In this document: piece after piece, positions 40,101 to 53,000 of the stretch
Layout of the letters: every line of letters begins with the position of its first letter
Numbering within the stretch: position 1 is the stretch's first letter
Source of the DNA: Balanoglossus misakiensis
Lineage: Eukaryota > Hemichordata
Direction: 5' to 3'
Length of the DNA stretch: 64,000 bases
Assembly: GCA_040954595.2 (NCBI GenBank)
Contig: CM082583.2
Location: forward strand, 10,168,001 to 10,232,000
Made by a program: the position numbers and the translations under genes
The notes under the pieces: model-generated
What the model saw: the letters and a program-made list of their open reading frames with translations, nothing else
What the model was told of the DNA's origin: nothing
Databases searched by the model: none

Positions 40101-41689
40101 TGCCAGTGTTGATTACTTTTGGTGCAGATCCAACTTGTTCTTCTTCCAGTCAAAGAAAGTCATTGTATTTCTTTTAACTGTCTGTGTTTCTCGCTGTGTC
40201 TACCAGTCCGAAGTTGACCTGGCGTGACCTGCAGTACATCGTGGTGATCACGTCGCGGTCGGAAAATCTGAACAGCAACGACTGGACCACCAACGGTGCC
40301 GGCTACCACGTCAGCCCCTCCTTTGGCTTTGGTTTGATGGATGCCACTGCAATGGTGGAGTATGCGGAGAAGTGGGTGACTGTGCCAGAACAGCACATCT
40401 GTGAAGAACGGGCAATAACTAGTCCAGCGTAAGTGGTTTTTCCCTTCCCAGTGGTACATGAGTACTCACATTTCTCAGTGAAAAAATTAACTGAACTCCA
40501 GGAGATTTCTATACCAATTAGGGGTATTTGCTGCCTGTTTAAAAATTGATTTTGAAAATTCAAAAATGTGTTTGTGTTCCCCGTTCCGCAGGGCAATTTC
40601 CAGCACTGGATTAACTCTGAAGAAGACAACCATGGGATGTGAGAGCAGCAAGAATCACGTGTTGTATCTAGAGCATGTGCAAGCCAGGCTGACGCTGACC
40701 TACAGCCGGCGGGGGGATCTGGAAATCTACCTGACGTCGCCCTCAGGCACCCGGTCCATGCTGCTGCCCCAGAGGTCTCGGGATTCCGACACCAGGGAGG
40801 GCTACAGGGACTGGCCGTTCATGACCACCCACTGCTGGGGTGAAAGGTCAAGGGGCACGTGGGTGTTGGAGATTGTCAACAAAGGGGGTGTCCACAATAC
40901 AGGTAAAATGCAGTGCGATGCAATCATTGTCTTTTTCTAAATCTTTTCTGTGAAATTTCTGCCACAATTTTACCAAAACATTGTCATGATTAGAAAATGC
41001 GCAGAACAGGGACTGCTAATGTGACAAGAATGTTTTAATTGTATTCCAAACATTATGTGATTGTGTCTGGTACAGATCGCATAAAGCTTGAACGGTTCCG
41101 AATTTTTTATACAATTAGCAGAGAATGATTGATTTTTTTAATAATCTTTTTTGCAGGTATGCTAAGAGATTGGCACTTGGTGCTGTATGGAACCGACGTG
41201 GATCCCTTGGAAACCTATCGCGCTGTCAACCAGACCATATCTGACACAAACATTGAGTGCCCCATGGGGTTCTTTGCATCGACCGAGGGCGCGGACAACG
41301 ACACCGTCGCCTATCAGTGCGTGCCTTGCGACCGCACGTGCAGGACTTGCTCGGGCCCGGGTCCCAACAGCTGCCTCAGCTGCCATTTCTTCTATCACAA
41401 GCGTGACACCAGCTGCATCTTCATCGAGCAGCTCTCCCTGATGGCCAAGGGGTCGGGCGTGTACTACGTGATGGCCGTCTCCATGTGCCTGCTGGCCGTC
41501 GCCTTGTTCTTCCTCATCTTCGGCTGCCTGCAGGCGAAAAGCCACGGGTGGCTGTGCTGGAGGAAGCCTAACCTGACCCGCAAGATTGACCTCGGCAACT
41601 ACAAAGGCCTCAACATTTCAGACGGGGACTACCTGGACAGCGAGGACGACGACTACGAGGATAATTCAGAAGACATAGTGGACGAGTGA
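34127..41689 (+). CDS. furin: Furin-type proprotein convertase, 12 coding exons
   Basis: Exons 34127-34297, 35150-35251, 36434-36529, 36657-36785, 37013-37089 (or 37470-37546), 38800-38888, 39190-39362, 39490-39702, 39949-40049, 40207-40428, 40592-40902 and 41157-41689 join in frame to 738 residues. In order: hydrophobic signal peptide, prodomain (with a secondary RVHKRS site near residue 74 and the main RVKR site before DL at about 107), subtilisin-like catalytic domain, P domain with RRGDL, one Cys-rich repeat, membrane span and cytosolic tail. The catalytic set is complete: Asp152 (LDDG), His193 (HGTRCAGE), oxyanion Asn294 (ASGNGG), Ser367 (GTSASAP), each one residue short of the human furin numbers. 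It would cleave basic-site precursors in the trans-Golgi, endosomes and cell surface. The start ATG has a good context (AAC before, G after). YKGL plus an acidic tail identifies furin over PC5/6 or PC7. Confidence 0.95.
37013..37089 (+). CDS. furin: Furin exon 5, copy a
   Basis: A 77-nt exon, phase 0 in and phase 2 out, acceptor TCTGCAG and donor GTAGGT. It encodes the calcium-binding loop between the catalytic Asp and His, starting DPAASHDVN and ending PRYDPTNEN. The aspartates matching furin D174, D179 and D181 (third calcium site) are all present. The last codon joins exon 6 to give Lys just before the catalytic HGT, where human furin has Arg193. Confidence 0.9.
37470..37546 (+). CDS. furin: Furin exon 5, copy b (alternative)
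   Basis: A second 77-nt exon, 380 bases after the first, with the same phases (0 in, 2 out), a CCAACCAG acceptor and a weak GTTTGA donor. It encodes DAGASYDLN ... [11 protein letters not shown] and, with exon 6, Arg before the catalytic HGT, as in human furin. Fifteen of the 26 positions match copy a, and the three calcium-binding aspartates are retained. Using both copies or neither shifts the frame (154 or 0 nt instead of 77), so only one can be used per transcript. The weak donor suggests regulated use. Confidence 0.8.
41157..41689 (+). CDS. furin: Furin last exon: Cys-rich repeat, membrane span, sorting tail
   Basis: Encodes the end of the P domain (LVLYGT) and a single Cys-rich repeat (about residues 595-648, core [15 protein letters not shown]). 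A membrane span follows (about 663-686), then a tail of about 50 residues. The tail has YKGL (710-713), identical to the tyrosine sorting signal of human furin, followed by an acidic Ser/Tyr cluster ([15 protein letters not shown]) like the phosphorylated acidic cluster that retrieves furin to the trans-Golgi network. Vertebrate furin has two Cys-rich repeats and a longer stalk; here one repeat directly precedes the membrane. Codons are markedly more GC-rich than the surrounding DNA. Confidence 0.93.
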
Positions 41690-44639
41690 GACAATGCAAA
41701 CAAATATAACAGGTGCCAAAAATCAGAGTCAGGTCTCCGCCCACCTGTCTGTGTGTCCATCATAGCAATAAGAATAGGGCTTCTCAGAAGACTATTAAGT
41801 AAAATTTCTTTTCTATTGATGTATCAATCAGGCGCCAAGTAACTGTAGCATTAAGCAGGTGTGCTGTTAAAAGTATACAATCACCCTTAATTTACATATG
41901 CCCATATATGGGGTGTGTGTGTGTGTCTAAGTCTTCACATGACCATTTGGTGGAAAAAAAATTTCACTCCACGAAAAGCTGTGATTAGCTAGATCTCAGT
42001 TTTCCGTGGTAACTGTAATTGCATATGGCTGAAAACTATTCAGCATTATTTCTGAAGAAGATTGAGTTCTTGTGTGGAAAATGAGGCTACCATTTTGAAC
42101 ATATTTCTGTGACTTGCATTCTGTATACAAAAGCGACCAGCAAAAATCAGCCACAACTGATCAAAAAAATTGTAAATACATTCCATGTACATATTTATCA
42201 TCGGGCAATTATTAACTAATCTACACAATGACATAATGAATTTTAATTACTAAATTAGGCCATTATCCAACCAAATCTCAGGCTCTCAGGAGGTGCACGT
42301 GTGTAATCATCATCACGGTTTTTCCTCAAAAATATTTTATTCGGAGGAAACTCCAAAAGTTTTGATATCTATTCGTCAAACACCAGTGGCAGTGTATAAA
42401 TCCTGTGCTGATATACATGTACCACCATTTTAGACAATTATGCACCTTGATAATGAAAACATAAAATTAAAACAATTCTGAGATTGTATAATAGAATTTT
42501 TAGATGAAGACATGTGGGCACTTTTCAGATTGTGGGCCTCCCAGTACCCAAGAAAACACCTAGCCAGATCCCTTGACTGCATTCTAGCTTTATAATCCTG
42601 AAGTAGATAAGTACATGCATGTCCTGCACAGACGTGGGACATTGCATTTTCAAGTGCCCTCTTCACGTGGGTGTCGCTGTTGGTAACAGACTCTCTGCAC
42701 ATCTGCCGTGTCCTGGTGCTTGTGAATTGAAGTGCTGTCATCTCGTTTCACCCTCTCATGACAATTCAGAGGGCGGTTTCCTGAAATCACTGAGGCAGTG
42801 AAGAGTTTTTTTTCCGGACAGAGTGACAAAGACAAATTTTGCCTAGGATGTAAGTGGTGGTGTAAAATGAAGGATAACCAAGGGATCTGAACGGTCGACC
42901 CTTTGCATGGAGTCTGCGACTGTCGATGTATAGATTCCCCAAAGGGACCAACCTAGATGCTTATTAAGAGCACAGCAGAGACGCAGAATAATGACTAAAA
43001 CAGTGCAATGCACTCTGCTGCTGGTAGATTTCATGGTCATCAGAACATCATCTCACCTGATCCCCTCAGTAGTGCAGTGCGCGCCAGTCTCTGGGATTAT
43101 GTACAATGTCTGCCTTTTGCAGAGAGACAGTGACAATAGTGTATCATTTCTCTTTTCAATGATGTACATATATACATGGTTGTCTTCAATATTAAACAGA
43201 GATGATAAGTTACGTTGAGATCAACTAAATTGTACAAAGCATGGGCCAATTTTTTAATAAACAGGTCCAAAGTAAATACTGCAGTAGTATTTAATTTGTA
43301 ACCAGAATTTAAGATACGATTATTACAATCAGAAATTGCAACATTTGTTATTCTAGGTCGAGTATGCAGATTTGTATGTCACAGAGCCTGATATTAAATA
43401 CTAATTACCTGAGAATTATACTATTTCTGTGTGTAAATGAGTTGGGCAGGTATTTGACAACGTAGATTGGGCAGAAATATTAATTAAGTTTCCATTTTGC
43501 TTGTTGATTGAAAAGGGGTACTTAATAATCTTGAAATGTCAGAATCGCCACACGAGGGCGCTGTAACTTGTGTAGACAAAACTAAACAAGTCATTCCTTT
43601 GTTCAAATACCTTTCTCCATAAAGCAAAGCTGCAAGGAGAATTGTTTAATAAGAATTGTAAATAGGAAAGTTTAATGTACTGATTTTTCCAGTCAAGTTT
43701 TTGCATGATCTTACGAAACATTTGGAGTTAAAAAAAGAGAACATTCTGTAGTTTACGGTTACATTTTCCACATGTGATTGGAATATTCTGTTCTATATGT
43801 GCAAGAAAACACAGTTTCTGATGGACAGAAAGGACAGTAACCCACCTATATTTCACCATTTGAATATTTGTCCTGTTCACCTTTAGCCGCTAAGCTTTCC
43901 ACATTATTGTATTGTATTTTTTTTAATTGTATCATAATCATACAATGTACACCACAAAACCACTTACCTGAGAAATCTAGAATATCTTTTTAAGTCCAAG
44001 CACATAGGTCACAGTCATTAATTTCTGTCTTTCTCTCATGTTCATTTTTTTTAGGATTCTGTGACAATTATGCTTATGAAGCATGTACAATAATGTTCTG
44101 TTCAAAACCTTTGCATATTAGCACAAAAAGTATACAGATGTCTTAAACTGGAAAATAGTTTGGGTCGATTTTTTTTTAGTTTGGGCATGTAGGGAAGTGG
44201 GAAGTGAAAGAGTTGCCAGAAGTAAAGAATAATATGGATATTACTGAAATAATAATGAAATTGATTTTCTTTTGGTGTGGCAAAGTTGTGTACAGTTTTC
44301 AAACCATAGACACTTGTAGGGGTTTGATGGATTTGTAGAATAATCATTATTTTGCTCAATTGTACCTGGCTGATTGATGAATAAAATATTAGAACTAAAG
44401 GATATTTGGCACGAGTCATTGTTCCCATTGGCGTTGAAGAAACAGAAGGTAAAGTGCCTGGCACATTGGTCAGAGTGCATCAGAGTGCATCACTTAACTG
44501 ATTTGAAGAATTGGTTGGTATGATATGCTTTTTATTCATGCTTTTATTTTAGTTTGTTCAACCAAACCTAAGTTGAACTTTTCACGAGTTGGTGTACGTG
44601 ATTTATTGATTGAGTTAAAGGGTCTATAGAGTACTTATG
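41690..44639 (+). other. Furin 3' end and spacer before TRPM
   Basis: AT-rich, CpG-poor sequence with no recognisable coding exon. A GT run lies near 41911-41926. The left part is probably furin 3' untranslated region, with AATAAA signals at 43256 and 44380. Nothing else of note was seen. Confidence 0.5.
43256..43261 (+). terminator. furin: Candidate furin polyadenylation signal
   Basis: An AATAAA about 1.57 kb after the furin stop. A second one at 44380-44385 is equally possible, and nothing in the sequence decides between them. Confidence 0.35.
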
Positions 44640-45295
44640 TTTGCGATTAAACACAAGACCGTGTGATTTCAAAATGGATGAATGCGTGAGTATCATTCAA
44701 CTTCCAGCGATTCTGTACCGGTGCCATAGTTATACAATTGTAAATAGTTATAAGTTGGACATATATGAAGAAATTTAACCAGGAAGAATCTGCCGACTGT
44801 TTGGATTACGATCCCGGCTGATATGGTAAGTATTTAATTCGAGAACACGCGATTTATAAGTATAAATAGTGTTGTGACCGTTCTCGCCAGTGTGAACGTG
44901 AAGCGCTTGGTATTTTGTCCGAGGTCTCGGTACAACCTTGTATCGGAAAGCTGTATATTGGGAGCTTGATAGCGTGTACCATGACTGCTAATAGCAGAGG
45001 CGTACTCGAACTGCTACTCCTCAGGCAGAGACGACTTGAACGCCATAGATGATGGTCGTGTACTTGCAGTTGTACGCCACGCCAGAGTCGTATACTACGT
45101 GCACAGTGCTGCATTGTCATGTACAAGTGAAAGAGACGGTCACTGCAACTTTGACCATATATACCGCGTTGCATTTCAGCATTTCCAGTGCCAAAAGGCA
45201 CCTTCACCTAAATATATGTCGTCACACCCGACACAAAATGCGTCGAACAATATTTCAGAGAACTTCGAACTGTCATAGTGTCAGCTGACCAGTGA
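44640..45295 (+). promoter_or_regulatory. TRPM: CpG island at the predicted TRPM start
   Basis: About 17 CpG per 300 bases in 44641-44940 and again in 45001-45300, against 4 in the 300 bases before and almost none just after 45360. It surrounds the candidate first exon at 44823. A TATAAATA at 44861-44868 lies inside the island, just after that exon, and might serve an alternative start. This isolated island in a depleted region is the best promoter candidate for the TRPM gene. Confidence 0.55.
44823..44825 (+). CDS. TRPM: Candidate one-codon first coding exon of TRPM
   Basis: An ATG immediately followed by a perfect GTAAGT donor, inside the CpG island. The first certain TRPM exon (50002) begins in phase 0 with [15 protein letters not shown]. 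Joining gives [10 protein letters not shown], closely resembling the start of human TRPM7 (MSQKSWIEST). A competing candidate is ATGGATGAATGC with a GTGAGT donor at 44674-44685, also phase 0. A transcript is needed to choose. Confidence 0.5.
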
Positions 45296-48200
45296 CCTGG
45301 AGGTGACCTCTGGCCAGTTGACCCCCTAACTTGCCTGGTTCACGTGATTAAATCAAATGTGTGTGACCAGTCCCTACACAGACTACACAGTCCCATTTAT
45401 AAATTATATTTATGGTTCTGAAATAAAAAGCAGTTCCCAAGTACTTTAGTATAGTACGTGTAGTTCAGTGAATGTGGGGCAGTGGCCATTTTTGTGACCT
45501 TATGTGACCTTACATTCTGATAAGTTCATTAGTATAGCTTGGTGATACATTTACATTAATTTCAGAAAATAGTGACTCTGTCCACAACTTCAAGAGCAAG
45601 TTAGGCAATAATAGTTTTGCTAAATCTTTACGCTAAGTCCTTCCCTAAAAAATCATATTCAGCCATTTCGGTCAACTGTGAAAAGGTAGCATTATTATAA
45701 CTGTCATAAGTGAGGGCTTCTGTTTATTGTAGCCCTTGGGGACGGTTAGGAATTACCTGGAAGAAATGGTACAATGCACTTATCTGGAAAGTCCCCAGGA
45801 GAGGGTAATTTCAGTGAATGAGTGATAATTTGCCTTCTCTGTGAGATACACACACAATGTGTCAGATGCAGCCCAGAAGATAAATTATTGAAATTTTGTA
45901 TGATGTCCCTAGATACAATTAGAATCCAAATGGCGCTATTATCAGTGGACATATAATTAAGGCCACCGCACTGTTTTCATGCTATTTACTCTTTCACACA
46001 TTACCTCCGCTAGGTTGTAGAATGACATTTTTGACAATTTTTCTTACTGAGAGGGAAAGAAACTTTAATCAGTCTGTTGTAAGGTAAAAGCTGTACCTGG
46101 CCAGCAGCAGAACATGAAACTGAAACCAAACATGACAGTAACCTTAGCCCTGTCTGCAGGGTTTGAGCAGGATGTGAGTTGGTACATGTCCATTAGGCCT
46201 TGCAACTAGAGTCGAGTCTTTCGTCATCTGAATTTACTCACTGATCTGCCCTGATGTGTGTTGCGTAACTTGCTGGTAGACACTCACCCTGTGATGCTGT
46301 GTCGGAACACATCACAGGATTAATGGGGCCACCTCATACAGATACTCGAAATAAGACACCACTAGATGTACTATATGTAAGCTCTTCCTTAAACCTACAG
46401 TGATATTATTACATGTAATAGTCCTGATACTGTTGCCAGTTGGCAAAATGAGAGGACAATCAACTAGCCTTGTCAACACTGATATCAATTAGCATTTACT
46501 TGGTGGCTCATTTAATTCTCATTCAGCTAATGTGATTATGATGATGACGCTGATCACAGATAACATTTGTAATTTGTGGCATAATTTCACTGTGGAAAAT
46601 AGTGGATTTGGTCCAAAGGGAAGTGAAGGCGGTCAGACAAGATCTATGCAAACAATTACATATAGACCGTATGGGACATGTGTTAACGGAAGCACTATCA
46701 TATGACTTCTGTGTGTCAATAATTTAGCTGCTGGTTGTTTCCCTGTTTATACTTTAACCAGCTGTGTTTCAGAACATTGTATCTCTCTCAACTGGTGCCA
46801 TGTATTCATGAAACGCACACAAAGATGAATAGTAATAGCGTAAAAATAACCAAACTTTATTTTTCATTGAATCTAATATTTATCAGTTCTGAGTCGATAT
46901 AGCTAGACTAAAAATAGCCTGACTCTTTTTGAATAATGGAACGATATACAATTTATCAGATCTGAGTTTTGAAGTGAATTTTTGCATTTTGAAGAGTTTT
47001 TTATCAACTTGCCCTGGGTGATAAAATCCTGAGATGAGAGTGATTTATTGAAAGTTTTAAATGTATAGGTATGTTTGTCGCAATGTTCAGTGATTTACGG
47101 ATGTTGTGATTGTAAATGTGTTCTCGTTCAAAAAATAATCCACGGATCATGACGTGATGAATTTAAAAAAGGTTCAAAGTATCCTGGCAATCCTTTGACA
47201 TAATTTGCCACTAAAAAACCCCCACACCACCCAATAAACTGAAAAAAAGCAAAACATGTCTGCAGATAGACCTGAAACCGAATATAAATTATATGCAGTA
47301 TTCAGTCCTCAGCTGCCGAGACACGTTGGGTGATTTACTCGGCATTTAATGCACCGATTTGATTTGGATCATCCTGAGAATTTCGCCGTTGTGTGGGTGC
47401 CAGTTTCCATGGTGACAGTTCGTTGATCCCTCTGAAGATGTGGAGCGTTGCAATTTCTCAGGCGAAGCAGAAGTTTCTGTAGATTTGGTCATCCGAAGAA
47501 AGCGACTTATTCACCCACCCAGTAATACTGCTGAGGAGTGATGGCGTCTTTATGCACTAGCTTTTGTAATTTTCCGTGAATCTGGAGATTATGTCTCTCA
47601 TGGACAATATATTCATTGTGTCAGTGTATTTAATGTATTGCCTGAAAGGTTGTGAAATATGTACACGTACATGCAAGTAGTTCAGAACAGCATGAATACT
47701 GAATATTCTATAGAATTTGGTCAAATTTCATTAAAATAATACTTTTTAATCTTGAAATTCATAGTGAACAATCATACCTAACTAAAAATCCTCAGTTTCA
47801 ATGATTCGTTTCATTGCTGAAGAGTGCCGACCACAAAGTTTCAAGAACGTGAGAGTTCCATTTCTCAGTGAGCGTACTAATGAACATGTTGTAGTGAACA
47901 TGTGTATTATAGAGAGAGAGTGCACTTTGCTAGATTCGGGGTAATGATGCAGTGAGTCACTCAGACCCCCGTAATGATGTGTTTTTGATAGGGCAAGGTA
48001 CGCTTCACAAGGTACTGACTTTCATCCAAGGGAATAAATCTGCTCTGCATGTTCTTCATCAGGCGTGCAATCTCAGTGGGGAGATGAAGGAGAGAAGAGA
48101 AGAGGAGGCAGGGGATGCGGTGTCTGTATTTCTGTCTGGGGATCACTTCACCTCTCATGACCTGGAAGTGCTGGTCCTTTGATCTTGCTTCCAAGGTTCA

Positions 48201-50001
48201 ATATAAATTAGGTGCTAAATTAATACACAATATGCAACCAGATCTGTGCGTGCCAAAGATTTTAATTCCAGCAAAGAAGTGTTTTATGTTGCCTGAAAAC
48301 TATTAATTAATGGAACCATGATAGACTTGATTAATAGCTCTTAGTTTATAGGTTTTTTATAAAGGTAATAATAATACAGTATAGTCAAAGTTTATAGTGT
48401 TTTAGCAAGGTAATAATAAGTATATGTTTGTTAGACCTGAATTGTACTTGCAATTCACGAGAAAGCCTTTGGGCGATGAGAGAAGTATACACACATAGTT
48501 CATGTATGAAGATAAAACACACAGCTGGGTCTGGGTAATATAATGAGGATCACTGCTTCCATCTGCTAGGATCTGTAGTTTTTGTTACGGTAAATTCAAT
48601 GGGTGATTTCAGTGACTTTATCGGATCATCTATAATGGTGGGCGCAGATGCGATGTAGCGGTATTGTCATCGTTTCCATTCATCGGACGTATCTTGCCAT
48701 TTTCCGCTGCCTTTGTGAAATCCTTCTGCTGCTCTTTTGCCGGTTCGAAATCGGGAGAGCTCTCTGAAGAAAAAACAAACAAGTGCAGATATATGAACTC
48801 GGATTGGAACTTGCGGAGGTGTGAGTTATGAGCTTTTGTCGTCAGAATTGAAAAGTGGATGGAGTTAAACCTCTTAGTATTTAAATATTAAGGCCATTGG
48901 AAAAGATGGGTAAAGGATTAATTCTGCTGTGGTTGATAAGAGAAATAAAACAGTATAGTGCATGTACAGTTATTTGAATTTCTTCAAGCGTTTAAAATTC
49001 TGTTACACACTACCTGATTTACGGGTGATTTTTGAATTTTCCTTTTCCAACCCGCTTTGATTATGCCGTCAATTTCAGAAGTGTATTATACATTTGACTT
49101 TATCTCATCAGGTTTCTTATAGAACCTGACAGCAATTTACTACCACAAGATTATTCATCGGGGGCGGGGGAAGGGGCAGAAATTTTACACAGAACTGATA
49201 AGATGGCAGAGGGATGTGCTGGATATATTTCTTGTTTGTCACTCAGTCATGGCTGTTGTCTGCGATATTTCATTATTTGTCAATTTTTTTCTAGCCCCAC
49301 AATATATCTTTGTCCAGTTGTATCCGTGTTTTGTGTGAGGAGAAGATGGCTAACACACAACATACACACAGATCACACATGCGGGAAATTCTTTTGTGGT
49401 TTAATTATCAGGTTTCAATGATATCCTATTATCAGGCATAACATCTAATCTCCTTGTTGCCGGTGCATTGCTAAGGAAACTTCACAATTATACTGGTACA
49501 TGCACATGTGCGTCACTGAATGTTAAACACAGTTGTTGTAGAAGTCAAAGGTCAAGTTAGAAAGTGCTCTCAACTATATGTATCAAAGCCCACTTGGTCT
49601 TGCAATGATGTTTGTTCATGTGCTAATTACAGTAGATTATAATAAACTGAAAGGACGTATAATTATATATGTGTACATGTATGTAGTAGTGTAGTTCTAG
49701 CACTGATGCAAGGCACTCCTATTTCTCTGCTTATTCAGTTTATATAACTCAGTTTATACTGCGTGTACTGTACATTGACATTCTGGTATGCATTGATGAA
49801 AAGCAGAGATGTGCTAGATGCATTTGGAGACAAATTCTTTTGATGTCGCAGTAAAAGCAGCCTGACAGATGGAGTAATCATCGCTCCACTCCATTTAACA
49901 TCAAACATCATCCCACTTCCAATCGCCGTCAAATCTATATGCACACTACATTTCACACGGACACAGTTTTCACACTTTGCACGTCTTTCACTTTTTTGTA
50001 G
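44826..50001 (+). other. TRPM: Predicted first intron of TRPM
   Basis: A 5.2-kb stretch with no recognisable domain-coding frame. After the CpG island (to about 45295) the sequence is CpG-poor. Small open frames at 47952-48182 and elsewhere lack family signatures. It may hold intronic regulatory elements, but none can be named from the sequence. Confidence 0.5.
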
Positions 50002-53000
50002 GCTCAGAGAAGTTGGATAGAGAGGACCTTCACCAAGAGGGATTGTGTGAAATTTGTGGGAAACGTGGGCGAGCCAAGACGGTAAGTTGCAATCAGAAGG
50101 TCTGGAAAAATGCTGACTAATTTATTCATTAAAGCTAAATATAAATCTACCTTACGACGGCTGCGTGTGTAGCCCTGATGTTTGGAGGCAATGTTAGCCC
50201 AGTGTTTAATACAGCAGAAAAGAAGACACACTCTGTACTTTGTCTATTGGTGTTCCATCTGTTCCAAGAAAAGATACTGCAGTCTAGTCCAGCCATAAAC
50301 TGTGAATATAATACCCAGAATACCCGGAAAATGTCCATTTTTCATGGTAAATGTCAAATGCCACACAACGAAGCTGTGATCGATAAGTGATATTTTGCAG
50401 CACAGAAAGTAACCAAATCTCCATTAAAAGTGTGTTAGGTGCCTTCTGAAATGCCCATCCATCTTCAAACAGATTGCAGACTTCATGTCCGCAGTTGTGA
50501 AAGCACTTCCATTGAGCCATGTCCAACTTATTTCTAATTACATGAACTCAAGACTAGCAGAGACGATTTGTTTCATTGCCTTAGAAACACGGGAAAAATA
50601 AAATGATAAAAACAGTTGTGTAGTGTAGATGAATAAATGTTTGACTGGGGTTTCAAGCAAAACTGAAAAACTGACATTTTCGACAAATTCCAACTGTGTG
50701 GTCTGTAAGAGCAAGTTTTTTTCCCTGTGACTAATTTTGCCTCTTCTGACCAAACTCAGTATCAGATTTGTACAACATATGATGTGCAGGGCATTTGATG
50801 ACGTGCTCGTAAAATAGACAAGGCAACATACATGTATGTATGCTAATCTTCTCCATTAGGTGATTACTTACTCGGGTGCATTCCAAGGAATGAAACGGGA
50901 AATTCCCTTCCTTGGAAACTGTTCAAAGCAGAAATTAATGACGCTGTTTTGGATCCAGCAGTTTGATTCATGTGAAACGCAGTTCTTATTGCATGTAAAG
51001 GTTGGACTCAATAACTGCAATGATGTCTGGTATTCCACGAAAAAGTGGGAAATAAAATTTTAATGATGTTCGGGTGTCTTTGATATATATCATAAATTCA
51101 GAGCTTCCGCCTTCTTAGATTATTATTAAAAAAATTGAAGGACGGAAAAAAGTCAGAAAAGATTTCTGAAGGTTTGGACAAATTTGTTGTTTTTGAGGGA
51201 GACGGAAAAAAGTCAATTGTCTACATGCTGTGTTGATATGCTGCCAGTCTTTCCAGTCCAATTGATTTCTCAGCTTAAGAGACTGTTTGTCTTGAGAATA
51301 CTCGTTTTTTTCTCTCCAATTAATTATGATTCTGCGCCAGGTTTGCTTTCCACAGAAGCGGTGATTTCCAATCTGCCTTTTATGTATGGCTTTGAATACA
51401 TTGGTTACGTTCTTGGCAAATCATTCTGCAGTGCCAGCAGATTGCCGGCATTCATATATTAATCACGTCAAAGTCGTCTGGGATAGTCGTGAGATAATTC
51501 ACTTTACTGGAGGTCTACAAAAGTGTATTTTGCCTGAGGGCTGCAGGATTAGTTCATAATAATCCTCGGGAAAAAATAGGAGAACCGTTTGTAGTGGAAA
51601 TGACTGACGGACATTTCTCTTGACTGGCTTAGCCAATTTCATTTATATCAGTGTTTTTTTTATTGGTATTATGTGTGACGCGTTACGTGACCCTGCGAAG
51701 TGTGTGTTCCGCGTATACTGCTCTAGGTGTTGACTGATTGAAAAGCAACACACAACTTTATTCAGGTTTATCGCTTCGCCTACTGCAGCTGAAATTAAGA
51801 ATTGTTTTAAATCTAGAAGTAATAACATTGGCTGACGGGAATTCTGGATTGATACGGGGATTTAAAAGCGACTATAAATTATTTCTCCCAGAACGTTGTA
51901 CATTTTTTTTCTGCTGTGGGATGGGAGGTGAGGCCATTTGGAAAAGTCATGCGTAAAGTTATATTCATGAAACAGGTCTACATAGGATATTAAGGAAGGA
52001 TTTGTGGTAATAGAGTTTGAGCTAAAATAATTAAAATTTGTGAAGAAAAGTTAAACAGAGCCGCAGCGTGTATGTATGTATTCTCGGAATTATTCTGAAT
52101 TTGTTTTTATGGTAAACTTTTATAAAAAAGTATATATATATATCAGCTCTTTTATGCCCTTTCAGGTGTGGATGTGGTCGATTGTTTGTCAACCATGCAC
52201 ATTTAACCCAAACAACTCACCTCAAGTCAGCGAGCAAAGAGAAATGGAGCATCGAGAATCATACCAATATCAGTCCCACGGATGCGTATGGTTTGTTAGA
52301 ATTCAAAGGTGCAGGGCAAGCAAACAAGGCTCAGGTAACGTAAAGTTGCGGCAATGCTACCTTGAGGAGCATCGTTTGATATTTAGTTTCTGCCTTGTCA
52401 AGCTCTCTTGGCATTTCACATCAATCCCTTGTGGGTAATTATGGATTAGTCTTGAGATAGTGAGTTGACAGAAATGTTCTAGAATTAGCAACAATTAGCG
52501 ATTGAAGCGAAGTGTTCTGGGATTTGCTCTGGATTCACATTTCAGTTTGAATCACAAAAGTTTTTTTTGGGATATTCCGTTTCAGTACATCCGCCTGTCT
52601 TCCGACACCCAACCGGACGCCATCCTGCAGCTGTTCCAGAACGAGTGGAAGTTGGAACTCCCCAAACTGGTCATCTCCATACACGGTGGGATACAGAATT
52701 TCGCTCTGCAGCCCAAGCTGGTGAGGGTCTTCAGCAAAGGTTTGCAGAAGGCCGCAAAGACGACTGGTGCTTGGGTGTTGACTGGCGGAACTAACACAGG
52801 TCGGGGCCTCTTGATATTTTCTCCGCTGTTGTTGCTGTGGCAACAGCGTTCTGAAATGTTTCGTTCTGATCCATTTGCTGTGCTGTAAATACCTTTACGA
52901 GGCGGCATCGTTTTACTCGTGCCAGATTGTGAAGTGTCAGATCCATGATTATCTCATCAAATTTAATTTTCTTTAAATTGTATATTTATTTTCCAGGTGT

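Noticed and set aside
44674-44685. Alternative TRPM first exon (ATGGATGAATGC with GTGAGT donor)
   Set aside because: Phase fits, but the resulting MDEC start lacks the resemblance to TRPM7 seen with the 44823 candidate; kept as a competitor only.
47952-48182. Overlapping open frames on both strands between furin and TRPM
   Set aside because: No recognisable motif and no splice partners in phase.
50860-51063. Open frame after an AG in the TRPM intron ([10 protein letters not shown]...)
   Set aside because: No TRPM homology. The flanking exons 50081 and 52166 already join in phase to give the conserved order SWIERTF ... CGCGRLF.
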